A stretch of DNA of 64,000 nt from Lantana camara (GCA_037501455.1 CM074856.1:48575001-48639000); one strand, 5' to 3'. Shown: positions 33,055 through 46,549, numbered from the stretch's first letter. Numbers and translations are program-made. The notes: generated by a model from the sequence alone, not told the origin.

Positions 33055-34786
33055 CTTGAAACTCTCTAGAGATAGTCCACCAACTTGACTACAATCTAAC
33101 TAGTAAGGATGCTAGTTCTCTAGTTAGTGTTTAGGCTTAACCTAGGGTTTCGTTTATATTGGAGAAAGGATGGTGTTCAACACATGAACCAAAAGAATTG
33201 CCAATTAGCTCTAAGGGGAGCTCGAGCTCCCCTATTTATAATAAGGGAGTGGCCGAAAATCCCTAGTCCTTATGGGCTAAGGATTTTGGTCCCTCTCTCC
33301 TATTACTTGATCATCAAGTAATTTTGACTTTGACTTTGAATTCAAATCCAAATCAACTTTCAAGAGAGCTAAAATATCCAAACTATTTTTGGATAATTTT
33401 ATACTTTATTTATTTAAAATAAATAACTTAATTTTATCTAATTAATTAATTCACAATTAATTAACTAGATTATTTTTCTCCAAAATAAGACTTTCTTTTT
33501 AATTCAAAATTAAACCAAAGTCTATTAAATAATTAATCACATTAATTATTTAACACATAAATAAATATACACATATATTTACACACGTGTCACAAGGACA
33601 CGTGTCACTCACGTGAGCCACATGTGTGGTTCACACGTGTGGAACCCTATTGGCCCGATTAACTCGTTTAATCATTTTCAAGCCTCAACTCATGTAACCA
33701 AGGTGTTGTGTGTGACTCTCTAGGTTCTCAATTCAATTAGCAGTGACCCTAATTAATTAATTCACTAATTAATTAATCAGTCCACAGATTAAACTACCAT
33801 AGTCTAGCAACAGGTGTTTAACCCCTAGCTGAATTGGAATGTTCGGATTCGACAGAACCTTTAAGTCATTGATTAATGTGAGATACAATCCTCCTACTTA
33901 CTATCTCTCAACCAAGATCTAGGGTAAGGGAATAATCAGAACCCTAATAATCCGGTCTTAAAGCTAAGTGCATTTCATATCCATTTGATCTCAATCCAAG
34001 AAACCCTTTTCTTGATATCTTGATCTACTGCCTTGGCCAAGGACTCCATATGGCATATGAATGACTCACACAATAAGAGATCACCTTGTATATGCAAGTG
34101 TAGGTCCTTTCTTGATTCTCATTCACTTTCATGAATCACTTGTGCAGCCCCAGCATAAGCCTTGAATCAGTTGTCTAAGGCGACACCCTTTAAAGCTTAT
34201 CCCTAAGACTACAGAGTTAACTCATAAAGTGACAAGGAACCCAAGTCTAAGGATCAATTAATCACATCAATGATTCGTGAGATGTTTCCTAATCTGGAAG
34301 TTTCTATTTCCTGAAATAGAAACTTCCTTTCCCATTTAGGAATGTTCTCACACGGGGCACCTCAGTGAACTTACTTATTGAAGTAAGCACCCTCATGTAT
34401 CACGCACGTATCAACTATACACTTTGCACCTCCATGAAACAAGGTGGTCCTTCTTAAGGGCGTGATCCCACAAGCAAGCCTTAGAGGAGTCAGGTTGACA
34501 CTCCCACTGTCGGTAGGACTCATCGACTTGGAGTATTTTACTAATCATGACTTATGTGAAATAGGGCTCGTTTCATGAACCATTTCACCTAAATGGTAGA
34601 GTCCTAAAGTCATCAGGATTAAGGGAGTTCTCATACATGCACAGATAAAGTAAACGCATACCAAACAAGAGCATATAAAGAAGTGTTGCCTTAATTCGTT
34701 ATTTCATTCAAAAATTGTCTGTGATTACAATAAGGAAAAACACAAAGCGGATATACAATCGGCTTTCTAGGGCACTATTCCTAACA

Positions 34787-36677
34787 TTCACTTTCCAATA
34801 CTCAAGAATATCAAAGTTCGCATCAAGCGGTTCTCTATCCTCCCTCAAATATTTTTCTAACTCTGATTTGTTTGAATTATCACCCACACTACCAAGATAT
34901 CTCGACATTCTACGAAATTTTGCAGCCTCTTTCTCAGCATCCGAATCAGAATCTGTTACACAACTTTGGGGCGAAATGGTAGACGAAGTGTCTGATGTAC
35001 TTCTACCACAAGAAGAAACATACATGTTGTGATATTCTTCAAACATATCATAAAGTGCTTTTTTGACCAATTCAGAGATTTCAATGCCCAATTGTTCATC
35101 GTACATGTCCTCTAAAGTGAACTGAACATATGTGAGCTTATAACGAGGGTCAAACACCACAACAACATACAACATCATGTTCATCTTCTTCGGATCACCC
35201 CAGTACTTATCAAATTTCAATTTCATCCTTTTTGCCACTTCAGCCACCTCCTTATCATTACACTCCGTCCATTGTTTTATCAATGTATCAATATCACTAA
35301 TTTCATCTAAAAAGACATTAGAAGTGACATATTTGGTAGCAGACACTCTCAAAGTAAACCGATAAAAATGTTTCAACACTTTCACCAACCTTTCAATCAC
35401 CACCCAATCATCCGTGTAAGGCAGCCCAATATGACCATAAGTTCCCCCGAAGCTAAAATCATTATGAAAATCTTTATCGCAAATATAATATCTATCAAAC
35501 ACACTTCGAAAAATGAATGCGGTCTTAAGCATAAAATAACAAGAATTCCACCTAGTTTGACAATCAAGAGATAACAATTTCTTGCTAGAAACTTTTTCTT
35601 CAGCCGTATAATCTTTGAATTTTTTCCATCTAGATGGTGATTGCCTCAAATATCTAACCACGGTCCGAACACGATCAACCAAATCACTAATCTCTGACAA
35701 ACCATCTCTCACAACAAGTTGTATAATATGAGCAACACACCTCATGTGCAAAAATTTACCATCACACACCGCCTTTATCCAATTTACTAGTCTTCTTCTC
35801 AAATAATTAACCATTGTATCAGTGGCAGACGCATTATCAACTGTGATAGTAAATACATTATCTATCCCCCATTTAAGCAAACACTTTTCAATTAACATCC
35901 CAGTGTCCTCACCTTTATGACCAGTACATTGTACAAAATTTAACACCAACTTATGCAATTTTCATTGTTCATCCAAGAAATGAGCAGTCAAACAAATATA
36001 ATTCGATTTTTGATTTGAAGTCCATGTGTCTGTTGTAAGACATACTCTAACTTGGGATTTTCTAAAGTATTCCTTCACTTTTGCCTTCTCATAAAAATAC
36101 AATTTAAGTGCATCTCTAGCTACTGTAACTCTCGATGGTACCACAAATTGAGGACATGCCACAACAATGAATTGCTTAAACCCTTCACCCTCTACAAACT
36201 TAAATGGAATTCGTCAATCACACACATTTTAACTAGGGCTTCTCTAACAACTCCTTGATCAAATTTACTAGGAGCATTCACATGAGATGACATATCTCTC
36301 AAATCTACACTTTGAGTGTAACTATTGATTGTGTAGCTTTTAATCTTATTCTCTAGATTTTTTTTGCAATTTTTCCTATGATTATTCATACCACTAGTTC
36401 CATTCTTTTTAGGATCAGCAACAACATCCTTTCCACAGTGTTTGCATCTAGCTCTTCGTCTACCATTCACATCAGTAAACTCATCAAAATGGTTCCATAC
36501 CTCAGACCTTCTCTTTGAATCTTTAGAGGCCTCTGATTGCCTTTTCCTTTTCTTTCCACGGGGATTTTGATCTTCATCTTCTCTGACATTTCCAGCAGAC
36601 TCATCTTTTTCCTCCAAAGGGGTGGTGTTATCTCCGGATAGTAGATCTTCATCTTCCATTTCACGTATAGAATCCAT
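34787..36677 (-). pseudogene. hAT transposase pseudogene, truncated by the copia LTR
   Basis: From ATG 36677 the frame encodes an acidic N-terminus, then a BED zinc finger (WNHFDEFTDVNGRRRARCKH, CKHC and HRKNC as ligands). A frameshift lies near 36170-36195. The next piece has the first catalytic block VCLTTDTWTSNQ and is ended by a TGA at 35962-35964. The third piece has ITVDNASATDT and MRCVAHIIQLVVRDGL and continues to DANFDILEYWKVN at 34787, where it reads into the LTR. The C-terminal dimerisation domain is therefore missing. Three lesions (frameshift, nonsense, truncation) make it inactive. Confidence 0.9.
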
Positions 36678-37480
36678 ATTATAAATTCTGAAAAAAGAAG
36701 AAGCAAATTTCAGTTAAATTTCAGTCCATTTCACATTTCAGACAATTTCAGTCTAATATTTTCACGCAATATTAGTATCCAACAAAAGAAAAATGAAAAT
36801 CAACTAATTTCAGTCTAATCTTAAACAACAACTCAAAGATTTAAGAAAAAAAATTAATCTTCAACAACTAATCAAATTATCAAAGTCTTCAAGGCAAAGA
36901 AATCACTTATCAGAGAGGAATACTTACCGGAGAACTAGGTGCGACTTGCAAAGCGTAGAGGCGGCAGCAGCCGACGGAGAAGTCGACTGGGGATTGGGGT
37001 TGCAGCTGACTTGGTAACTCACTGACTTTTCACTTTGGGGTGTCGTCGCGTCGGAGATATATGGTGGGAATGGCCGGCGATGTCATGGACTGTTGGATGT
37101 CGGGCGGCGCGACGGGGGACCGGCGGAGAGAACAAAGTAAAGAAACCCTAGATCTAAAATGGGAAATGGAATATGGAATTTGGAAACTGGAAACGGAAGT
37201 CAGAAGTGTCAAGTGTGAGTCAGTGAATGTGATTTATTTTTCTCTGCTGAAGTCATGTGAAAACTGAAAAGCGTGTATAAAATATGGGAAATTAGAAAAC
37301 GTATATCAAAAAGGGGACTTTTCGGTTTATTCGGTAAAAACCGAAAACCGATCGTTTTTTACCGAAACCGAACAACCCAAATATCACTAACCGAAACCGA
37401 ACCGAAACATCATCGGTTCGGTTCGATTATTGGCGGTTTGGTTCGGTTATGGTTACCGGTTCGGTTTCTGTACACCCCTA
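34787..37480 (-). mobile_element. Second hAT transposon, 5' part only
   Basis: The right boundary is a hAT terminus: on the minus strand it begins TAGGGGTGTACAGAAACCG and is followed by dense CCGAACCG/CGGTTCGG subterminal repeats (37320-37470). The adjacent plus-strand bases CTTTTGAG (37481-37488) would be one copy of the 8-bp target duplication. The element is cut at 34787 by the copia LTR. Its terminus differs from the hAT at 27880, so it is a separate family. No matching left end was found in the window. Confidence 0.85.
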
Positions 37481-37965
37481 CTTTTGAGGATATTTGGTCC
37501 TTTTAAATAACTCCCCCAACTTAAATCAATATATTAGAACCTTTTCTTTTTCAAAAATCATCAAATAAATAGCAAGGAAAATCACAAATTTCACTCAACA
37601 AAGAGCAACTTAAGACTTGCGCTTCTAGATGCTGTACTGTACGCTACACCAGTTGTATCTCCGGTTTAATCACGGACAGTCAAATCGACCATACTCCGGG
37701 ACCCACACCACCAACGCAGTAGATGTTGACCGGCGCGTGTATCTAATCTCCATGGGTCCCACATCCCCACTCATCACGAATCCGACGGCCCTGATCAGCC
37801 CTCCGATTAGCACGCAAGCAGCATGTGTGAGCGCGGATGCACTGTAGCTCTCCTCCCTCTTTTCAGTTAAAAAAAAAAAAAAGGAAAAATAATAATAATA
37901 AAGGAGACGAAGACTCTTCTTACAGTTCCGATTTCCATTCATTTCATCTCATTTTTCTTCCCCCA

Positions 37966-37996
<31 letters not shown>

Positions 37997-38996
37997 ATCG
38001 ATCCTCAGCTGCCACTTTCTCTCTCTAGAAACTGTACCATATCTTGCGCTTTCGCTTTCGCTCCTTCGCCTTTTGCCTGTTTGTTGCAGCAGCACCAGCT
38101 GAGGAGGAGTAGCGGGGGTTGAGTTGTGAATATCATCTAATTTTCACGGAGTGGTATCGGGTTTGGGTGAAGCTGTGGGGGGAAAGGGAAGAATTGAAGT
38201 CGAGACCTTGTTGATCGAGGTGTGTTTTTGCTGTTTGTTTGTCAATTTTGCCCTCGGATCGTTGAATTTTTTGTGACCAATTTGGGGGCTTGTTGTGATT
38301 CTTTTTTGCTTGTATTTACTGCATGTGATTTTATGGGGTTTGATTTGGGAGAGGTGTAGCTGGTTTTGTTTCTTTGGGGTGAGGTGGTGGTTGTGGAAGG
38401 TTTGATTTTGGGATTGTTTGGCTAAAAGGTTTTATCTTTGATTTTATTGATAAGTGGAAATTTTGATGGTGAAACGACTTGTGTTGACTCTGATTGTAGT
38501 CATCGGTAGAGGCGTAGGTGAAATAAGAAGCATATGAGTGGTGAAAGTTGGATAGTTATCACTTGGTTTGCAATTCCAATTTATTTAATTTTATGTCGAA
38601 GTGAAAACCTCTGATTGGGGTTTACTCTAGATAAAGCTTTGGAGGATAACTTGAGAGACATTTAATTTGATATTTATGTGTAGTTTAGGATATTAGAAAG
38701 TTTTTTGTTGAATCCAGAAGCACATTTTGGAAAAGCTTTAGTTAGTCCAGAATGGGGTTTCTTTGTATGGGGCTTTGAGCTTGAGTAATTTCAAAGTGGG
38801 GGTTTTATTGGATGGCTAAGTAAGTTGGCATGTACTATTTCCATTATAAAGGTTCTACTAAAAATTATTGGTTGAAACATTTCCTGTGTTTTTTGTAGGA
38901 TTTTGAGCAAGGTTGAGCTTGGAAATGCTGAGGTAGACGATATAGAGTACATCAAGGTTCTGTCTCGTGGTTACTTTGTGATACAAAATAAAGAAA
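37481..38996 (+). promoter_or_regulatory. Promoter, 5' UTR exons and leader intron of the Raf-like kinase gene
   Basis: A pyrimidine microsatellite (CT)n at about 37975-37998, the usual core-promoter/5' UTR feature of plant housekeeping kinases, precedes a GC-richer transcribed leader. A likely 5' UTR intron spans 38220-38898 (ATCGAG|GTGTGT and TTTTTTGTAG|G). The second leader exon begins at 38899 and the coding ATG is at 38997. A short upstream ATG at 38924 (ATG-CTG-AGG-TAG) gives a four-codon upstream frame. No TATA box was recognised. Confidence 0.6.
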
Positions 38997-41900
38997 ATGT
39001 TGGAGGCTCCCAAATTTACTGGAATGATAGGCCTAACTAATAACCATGATAATTTTGATTTATCCCAAAATTTTTATCGCAAGCTCAATGAGGGGTCAAA
39101 TATGTCGATGGATAGTTATGGGAGTTTGCAGATGAGCAATGGCGGCGGTTCTGTTGCTATGTCAATGGACAACAGCAGTGTTGGATCTAATGATTCACAC
39201 ACTCGTATATTGGGCCACCAAGGACTCAAGCGTGTTAAAGATTATTCTGTTGCTGCAAGTGTAAATCATGGGAAAGCTTCTCAGGGGCTGAGTAATGATG
39301 CCCTAGCTCAAGCTTTGATGGACCCTCGATATCCTACTGCAGGTCTTGGTGACTATGATGAGTGGACGATTGACTTGAGGAAGCTTAATATGGGCCCTGC
39401 CTTTGCTCAGGGGGCTTTTGGGAAACTCTACAGGGGAACTTATAATGGTGAAGATGTGGCAATTAAGCTTCTGGAGAGGCCAGAGAATGATGCAGAGAGG
39501 GCACAGTTGATGGAGCAGCAGTTTCAGCAGGAGGTAATGATGCTGGCAAATTTGAGGCATCCGAATATTGTTCGGTTTATTGGTGCGTGCCGCAAGCCCA
39601 TGGTCTGGTGTATTGTAACTGAATATGCCAAGGGGGGTTCAGTACGTCAGTTCTTGACAAAGAGGCAGAACCGTTCTGTACCTCTGAAATTGGCCGTAAA
39701 GCAGGCTTTGGATGTTGCCAGAGGGATGGCGTACGTGCATGGGTTAAACTTGATTCACCGTGATCTGAAGTCAGACAATCTTTTGATTGCTGCTGACAAG
39801 TCCATAAAAATTGCGGATTTTGGGGTAGCGCGCATTGAAGTGCAGACAGAAGGAATGACACCCGAGACCGGCACATACCGTTGGATGGCCCCGTGAGTGT
39901 CTTAAGTTTTCCTTTTATCTCCTTATCATGTGCTTTCTTAAGTTTTCTTGTTACAATTTTGTCCGAGACTCATCATTTTGTGAACCAGATGGCTCACTCC
40001 CACTTTCTGTTATATTTATTAGTTTCTGATTTAGTTGTTGATGCATGCATTTTGGCATTTGCATGCAATGAGACACATCGGCATTTTTAGCAGCCTTAGA
40101 ATTTTCCATTCCCATACCCTTGGGGAAAAGCTTCATGTTGTTCAACAGTCTTGCAGTGTTTGGCCAGCTGAAAGTCATATCCTTTCTTGATATGCAGCAT
40201 CTTAAGGACCTTATGATCATCTCATTTTGTATTTTCCGAGGATTATCACCGCTTCTGTTCCAGTTGTACGTCTAGTTTTGGGGATGTTTTAGAGTATAAT
40301 ATTAGATTAGCCACATTAAACATCCTTTCGACCCATGCTTAAGGATCTAGGCAGCTTTTAGTGATCGAAAGGCTAATTCCTGTCTTTTTTGGTCTGTAAG
40401 TAATATATAGAGTAATACTGAGTGCCGATATAGTTTTTGAACCACCTAACATCTTGTCTCGTTATCTGCTTGATGCATCAATTGTTTTATTTACTTTCTC
40501 CAGTGTCCTACCATCCCTTTCGCCGTTATTCCTTTTGTTTCTGGCTTTGCAGCCATGTATGTAAGGGGTTTCTGTTATTTATAAGTAGTTGTTGACATTA
40601 TCAGTGAATTACTCCCCTTGTAATTTAACTGTGGGAAACTTTAGAGGATAAAAGCATCTTAATTGTCAAAGTTGGGCTTTAAATTTGGCAGCTCACTGAC
40701 TGGTGCAAGAGTATACAACTCGAGAAAAGTTTAGTGGGGAGATGATCTGGCCAAATTGCATACTTACTGGCAATCATCAATATTCCAAGTTCTCGTATAT
40801 CTGTGGTTAAAACTATCACGTGGAAATATGGATATTATGTGATTGGCAGCATATTTCAATGGTTGGAAGTAATAATATAATATATTATGGGGCAATATTT
40901 CAGTCTGTAAGCCCATTATTAGGCTGCAAAAACATGACTGAAGATGATTCTTTTGGATGTCGTGGCATAATATGTTAGGAACTCCTTGCAACAGAAGTGT
41001 TTTTCAACAGCATTGTTTGTAGCAACTCTTAATTCTTGTCTCTGATTCTAATACCTTAATTACATCATGTCCTTGACAAAGTTATTTTTCTGACATTCTT
41101 TCATATCCAACTTCTTGACAAAATATGAAAGAAATGATAAGACATTAAGACACTAGCATTGTCAGAAGTCATTTCATAGTTACTAGCTCTTATTTATATT
41201 ATAATTTCTTTCTAACTGTCCTTTTTATCAGGTTAGGAATTCAACATATTAAAAATGTTTTCACCATAGAAGTATGTAAATTAATGCTTAAGCATGGTCG
41301 TTATGCTTGGCAGATGACTAATCTGTAGTGTTAGCTTTAGGACTGTGAAAATCCAGTAGGCTAATACTTCAGCTCAACTTCATGAAGAAAAACAAATTAG
41401 TTTGTTTAAAGTAACTCTGTGTAATCTTCGTTTTAGCATGCTTTGATCCAGGCCGGTCCGTATTTGAGAAAGTTTGATATACAATTGTTATTTGGTAATG
41501 TTTATATGCACTTATCTCACAGGCTCCTTATTCTTATTTCAATAGTAGTGTTAGATGGTGATGTTAACTCCAGATGGACATGACCTGTGAAGTAATCATG
41601 ATAGTTGTCTATGAGAAACGACCTTTGTAATTTTCACTTTTGCAGAATAGAGAATAATATTGTTCCTGTCCTGAATGATCTTTTATTTCAGTCTGTATTT
41701 CAGTAGATAATGTGTCATGCTCTGGAAAAATTGCAGAGAAATGATCCAGCACAGGCCTTACACCCAGAAAGTTGACGTATATAGCTTTGGGATTGTGCTG
41801 TGGGAGCTGATAACCGGGATGCTCCCCTTCCAGAATATGACTGCTGTTCAGGCTGCATTTGCCGTTGTCAACAAAGGTGTTCGCCCAACCATTCCCAATG

Positions 41901-42076
41901 ACTGTCTTCCTGCTCTTAGTCAGATCATGACTCGTTGCTGGGACGGTAATCCTGATGTTCGTCCCTCCTTTGCTGAGGTTGTCAGAATGCTTGAAGCTGC
42001 CGAGACAGAGATCATGACCACCGTGAGAAAGGCCCGTTTCAGGTGCTGCATGAGTCAGCCAATGACTACAGATTGA
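38997..42076 (+). CDS. Raf-like MAPKKK Ser/Thr kinase, group C type
   Basis: Two coding exons (38997-39892 and 41737-42076) join in frame across a 1.84-kb intron and encode 411 aa. Residues 1-120 are a Ser/Met/Asn-rich leader with [14 protein letters not shown] and [10 protein letters not shown], a signature I associate with Arabidopsis RAF22/RAF28-like kinases. The kinase domain has a glycine loop GAFAQGAFG region near 134-142, VAIK Lys157, helix-C Glu near 179, HRDLKSDN at 254-261, DFG at 274-276 and PE-M-I-Q-H at the splice junction. The C-terminus ends [14 protein letters not shown], with Cys residues that could be lipid-modified (inference). All catalytic residues are present, so it is a probable active cytosolic signalling kinase. 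The gene is orientated away from the hAT element and convergent with YTH copy 1, about 950 bp away. Confidence 0.95.
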
Positions 42077-43021
42077 ATTTAGAGTAAAGAATTGGAAAGG
42101 TGATGAAACTGATTTTGTGTCAGGTTTGTGTATGTATCAGTCTTATTTTCTTTCTTCAGATAGAAAAGAAAGAGGAAGAAAGATTTATTATAACTGCTTG
42201 TTTTGTGTTTTTCCTTCTGAATTGTGGATTTAAGATACTGAATCAGTGGTAATAGAGGAGATTCGATGTGTATTTATGCAATTATTGTGTTTCATTTAAA
42301 TTTTACTCTAATTCTTTTAGTTATGTTGATGATTTTAGCAGGTTCATTGAAACTCTCTCATCCGTGGAGGGGGGTCTAACTGTGAGGATTAGCACCAAAA
42401 AACTGAAATACCTAATTAATCAACAAAAATCCTTGTTTAAATCTTGTCGTTTTTTATTTTAATGACACTAGTAAGGACACCATGAACATATTTATATATA
42501 ACCATATTAAACATGTTTGACAAAAACCAATTTTATTTTTATGTAAAAAATATTAGTGTTTGAAATTTTAAAATAATGCAAAAGAAAAAAGATCTACAAT
42601 AATTATTTTTATCAGCCTTTCTAAAAGCAAGCTTGGTTGAAATTCTCAAAGATACGTGCACGCGGGTAATTCTAGTTCGAGCTTGACTCGGTCAAACCGG
42701 TGTAACGAGGTACGATTCATCTAAAAGTTAAACCGTATCACATTTTATTGGCATACTAAATATACTAATATCTATACTATTCATCAACAAATATACATGA
42801 GCAAATAAAAAACTTAACATAAGACTGCGAGAATTGGTGCAAATGATCACTCCTTTTGAACTGTACAAGTAACTAGTTATAACAACCTTTCTTGGTCAAG
42901 AATCAAGATACGATACAAAAATTGGAGATGTAGACTCAAAGTTGCCTGGTTTGATCAATTTACAAAGGACAAGTATTCTCTGTAATCAGGCAGAGCTGCA
43001 AATATCTGCCCTGCACTAAAA
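42077..43021. other. Convergent intergenic region between the kinase and YTH copy 1
   Basis: Contains the 3' UTR of the kinase gene on the plus strand and the 3' UTR of the YTH gene on the minus strand. The portion near 42900-43020 aligns with the 3' flanks of copies 2 and 3 (GGACAAGTATTCTC). No ORF of interest. Confidence 0.5.
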
Positions 43022-46000
43022 TTAGTTAAACAACTTGAAACCAACACCTGACTTGGGTTTAAGAGTAGAACCCAATTGATCTGCTACTCGATCTATCAGT
43101 TTCTGATCATAATATGGAAAGTCTTGAAAGAGGGATGTCTCAGCATCATAATCCTTGAAAATCTCCAACATCTGGATTCCCTGTCTCAGTTTCACCTGTG
43201 ATGGAGTAAAATCGACAAATAAGTCGAGCATGCATAGAACTGGATCGCTTTCGAGTCATTTCAAGAGTTAAATCGATAGTCCGAGGAAATAAGAAGACAC
43301 AAGAGATGGTTAAATAAACTTGAAGTGATGAGGCTTGCAAGAGATTTGAGTCTAGATGGAAGAGAAACTATCAGTAAGCAAAAATATTGTAAGAAATGGA
43401 CATATTCTTTGTTAGCTAATCTGCAATACTACACAACCAACAAATCTACAACTTTGTCATGGAAGTCCTTAAACATATTGCAGTTAAAATATCATTTCAG
43501 CCATTAACAGGTTCAGAAATCTGTTTAGGACATAAAGCACTTATTCCAAAAAGTAATAGTTCAGCGGAAACAATACCTCTTGTGCATTTCGACTCCGAGT
43601 AACAGGCTTGCCTTCATTATTTTCAAGAACTATATCTTTTAACAGATAGCTAGGTACGTCTTTGATAATATGCCACTTGACAGGAAACTGCCCATTCCAA
43701 CCATACCCCATCCAGCCATCATCAATGTTTCGAAAATCAACTGGCCCAACCATTTCTGCTATACCAACAAATTTTCCACTTGTATCAACCTGCAGGAAGT
43801 TATTACATTTTTTCAGAACTGTGGTTTAAACAGAACGATCCTATTCTCATTTTATACTTATTTAAGAATATATGATTTTAAGCTCATAAAAAATAATAGC
43901 ATGTGTTGGGTGAAAACAGTGTACCAGGGGAAGTTTTTGTAATTTCTCAAACTATAGGAGAAGTTTTTGTCGTTAACCCAAACCTCAAGGTATGTTTGTG
44001 CAATTATCCCTTAAGTATATCTGGAATGACTTAAAAGAAAATGTGATCTGATGTGCATTTGCATTCGACAGCAGCAGATTTTGGCTACTACTGACCACAA
44101 TATATGGTCCTAGTTCATTAAAGCACGCACTTGCTCCTCAAAGAGTGGACATTAACAAGTGCAACTACAGTCAGTCAAGAAGTTCAAGAAACTGACCGAG
44201 AAAAAGAGGAATACAGGGCAAATGCCTTTCCCTTCCTTTGCTTCACGATAAGCAGCATCCAGTATCGAGTTTCCTAATTCTGTGCTTGCCCAAGTTTTAC
44301 ATCTTATACTTCTATGGATATTTTCCTCGTTGAAAGACTTAATAACAAAAAACTTTGCACTTTCATAGTTAGTCTTGAAATTTGGGGAGTTGCAGTCGGT
44401 GCAATACCCAGAAGTCGATTCAACACCTCTATCACCTGATGGAGAACTCTTGCCTTTTGGCTTTGAAGCCCTTGGTCCCTTGATTTGGCATTTATATCCC
44501 TACCATGTCCGAAGGCCAGTCAAAATGAATTGATTTCACAACAGACATTTAGGACATGTTCATAAAATTATAAAACCTACCTGTGGAACAATTTGTCCAC
44601 CTGATCTACATCTGCCTTGAGGCTGAGTGCGTACATTCCGAGAAGATGTGGGCTTGCTTGTGTCTAAGGAACCTGAATGACTTTGAAGTCCAAGGACACC
44701 ACTTCCAGAGTGATAAACACCTGTTCCTGCCCTCCTACTACTTCCTGATAATTCAGCCAGTGAAGGGGGACGTGCAGAAGTAACATGTTGTGTGCCATAT
44801 GAAACTGGACCATAGTAAGGCAGACCAGAATACATTTGATGCGGAGAGAACTGTGGGCCACCACTCATTATAGGGAACCCAGAGAGAGCAAGAGGTGGAA
44901 ACTGACCATATGCCATCTGGGAGCAGCCATAGCCGTGGGGAATTAAGAACGGCGAGTAATCATTGTACATTGCCTTCAACAAGATTGAACAAAACATTTA
45001 GTAACTACAACAGTCCATCTAGAATGGAATCATAAATTCACAACAAAATTATCAATTGCTACCCATGGTATTGCACTGAAATTGTTGGCACCAAAATAGT
45101 CTTGTGAACGGGGACGTGCAGAAGTAACTTCTTGTGGGCCACATGAAACTGGATGATAGTAAGACAGACTAGAATGCATTTGATTTGGTGGGAGCCATGG
45201 GCCACCACTGGACCCAGAGGGAGCACGAGGGGGAAACTGTCCATATGCGAATGGCGAGCTATGATTGTACATTTCCTTCAACAAGATTGAACACAACATT
45301 TAGTAACTACGACGTTAAATCTAGAACGAAATCATTCATTCACAACAAAATTATCAATAGCTACCACTTGTATTGCATTTAAGTTGTTGGCATCTACATA
45401 GTTTGAATGTCTACCCCAGTTACCTATGTGATTGGTATAACCTGGAAAGGCAAAGGCAAGATTAATACCCAAGCAACAGTAAGTACAATCGAAAATAATA
45501 CAAGCACCGCAACACACAATTGTCTTCCAACATCACCTTAGATAGTGTTACAGTGTTAGCTTGTAAGCCAACCAGAATAGTCTTTTGGTTTGGATTTAAA
45601 TAATAAGAGTATTTCTACACATGCATACCAACAACTGTAAACATGAACTAATTGGATTGACTCGTAGGAACGACTAACCTCCACGGTGATGACCTTGTTC
45701 CTGAGGAATACGGGAATTAAGGTGGGCTTCAGGTGCCCCAGAGGTGCCAGGCATCTCTTTGGAATTTCCAGGAGTCGAAGAGCTGGGCGCACCTTGATAC
45801 CAACTTGATGATACATTACTCTCATCTTTTGGCGAAATTGTCTGGACAATGGATTCAAAGCAAAGTACTGACGAAACATATCAACTATATATGCTTATAA
45901 CGACATAAAACTTTAAACAACAAAAACGAAGAAAAGTATGCAATCTTGATACGTCACCTGTTCTGGAACATTATGCAGCTCAACAGCTTCGCCACCTGCA

Positions 46001-46549
46001 TTCCCCAGGGAAACTGGAGTTTCAATACAAGGGAAAGATACTAAATGTTCACCAGAAATATCCAGAAATCGCAAGATATTTGAGTTTCAATCTCAAACAC
46101 TTTATCGGGCAAGAGTCTCAAGACTCATGAAACAAGAACACCCAAGGATAAATGGCATTTAGATTTTAGAAATAACAAGCTCCCTTCAACGATCCAAGAA
46201 TAGCTGAAGCAACTTAAAAGTCAAAATCGTACTCTTATTTCTCTATTTCTACTTTTCATACGATTTTATTACAGAGAACAAATCAGACTCCTCAAACCAT
46301 GAGTTATCAGAAAATACCCAATTGAGTACAAAACAAGCATATTGTGAATGAGCTCTAAACCTGAATTTTACGCAGCAAAGTTGAAGACCAGTAAATCAAA
46401 CCCTTCAAGAAGTCTTTCCAATACAGACACTCACAAATTACATAAACCAAGAAATGCAGAAAAGTATAGAGAAAAGCATAAATAAATAACAGTAGACATG
46501 AGGACGAACTTGAAGGACGGAGAGGGTCGCCCAATTCCTTGGAATCCAT
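43022..46549 (-). CDS. YTH-domain protein, ECT-like m6A reader, copy 1
   Basis: Nine exons join in frame: 46549-46510, 45995-45958, 45841-45679, 45441-45365, 45275-45063, 44973-44581, 44499-44197, 43789-43577 and 43195-43022, giving 537 aa. The N-terminal 300 residues are disordered and rich in Ser, Pro, Gly, Tyr and Gln, as in plant ECT proteins. The YTH fold follows from about residue 350: YESAKFFVIKSFNEENIHRS, TWAS, CPVFLFFS, VGPVDF, GWMGYGW, FPVKWHIIKDVP, LENNEGKPVT and QMLEIFKDY. The three tryptophans of the m6A cage (TWAS and GWMGYGW) are all present, so binding ability looks kept. The protein would recognise N6-methyladenosine in mRNA. It differs from typical ECTs in the loop between the cage tryptophans. 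Confidence 0.85.

Larger units (their letters stand above)
19353..34786 (-). mobile_element. Decayed Ty1/copia retrotransposon with both LTRs
   Basis: The parts in element order on the minus strand are: 5' LTR 34786-27663 (split by a hAT insertion), primer binding site 27660-27647, a leader of about 2.2 kb, gag 25403-24579, pol to 21484, polypurine tract 21478-21468 and 3' LTR 21467-19353. TTCAC occurs directly outside both ends (19348-19352 and 34787-34791) and is a possible 5-bp target duplication. The order protease-integrase-reverse transcriptase-RNase H defines Ty1/copia. Several stops and one frameshift make it non-autonomous. Without the hAT, the element is about 10.25 kb. Confidence 0.92.
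27663..34786 (-). repeat. Copia 5' LTR (right copy), interrupted by a hAT element
   Basis: Begins TGTTGGAAAACACGAATC and ends GGGCACTATTCCTAACA, matching the left LTR on both sides of a 5175-bp insertion at 27880-33054. Without the insertion and its target duplication the LTR is about 1.94 kb. The intact collinearity of 27663-27879 and 33055-34786 with the left LTR defines the insertion to the base. Confidence 0.95.
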
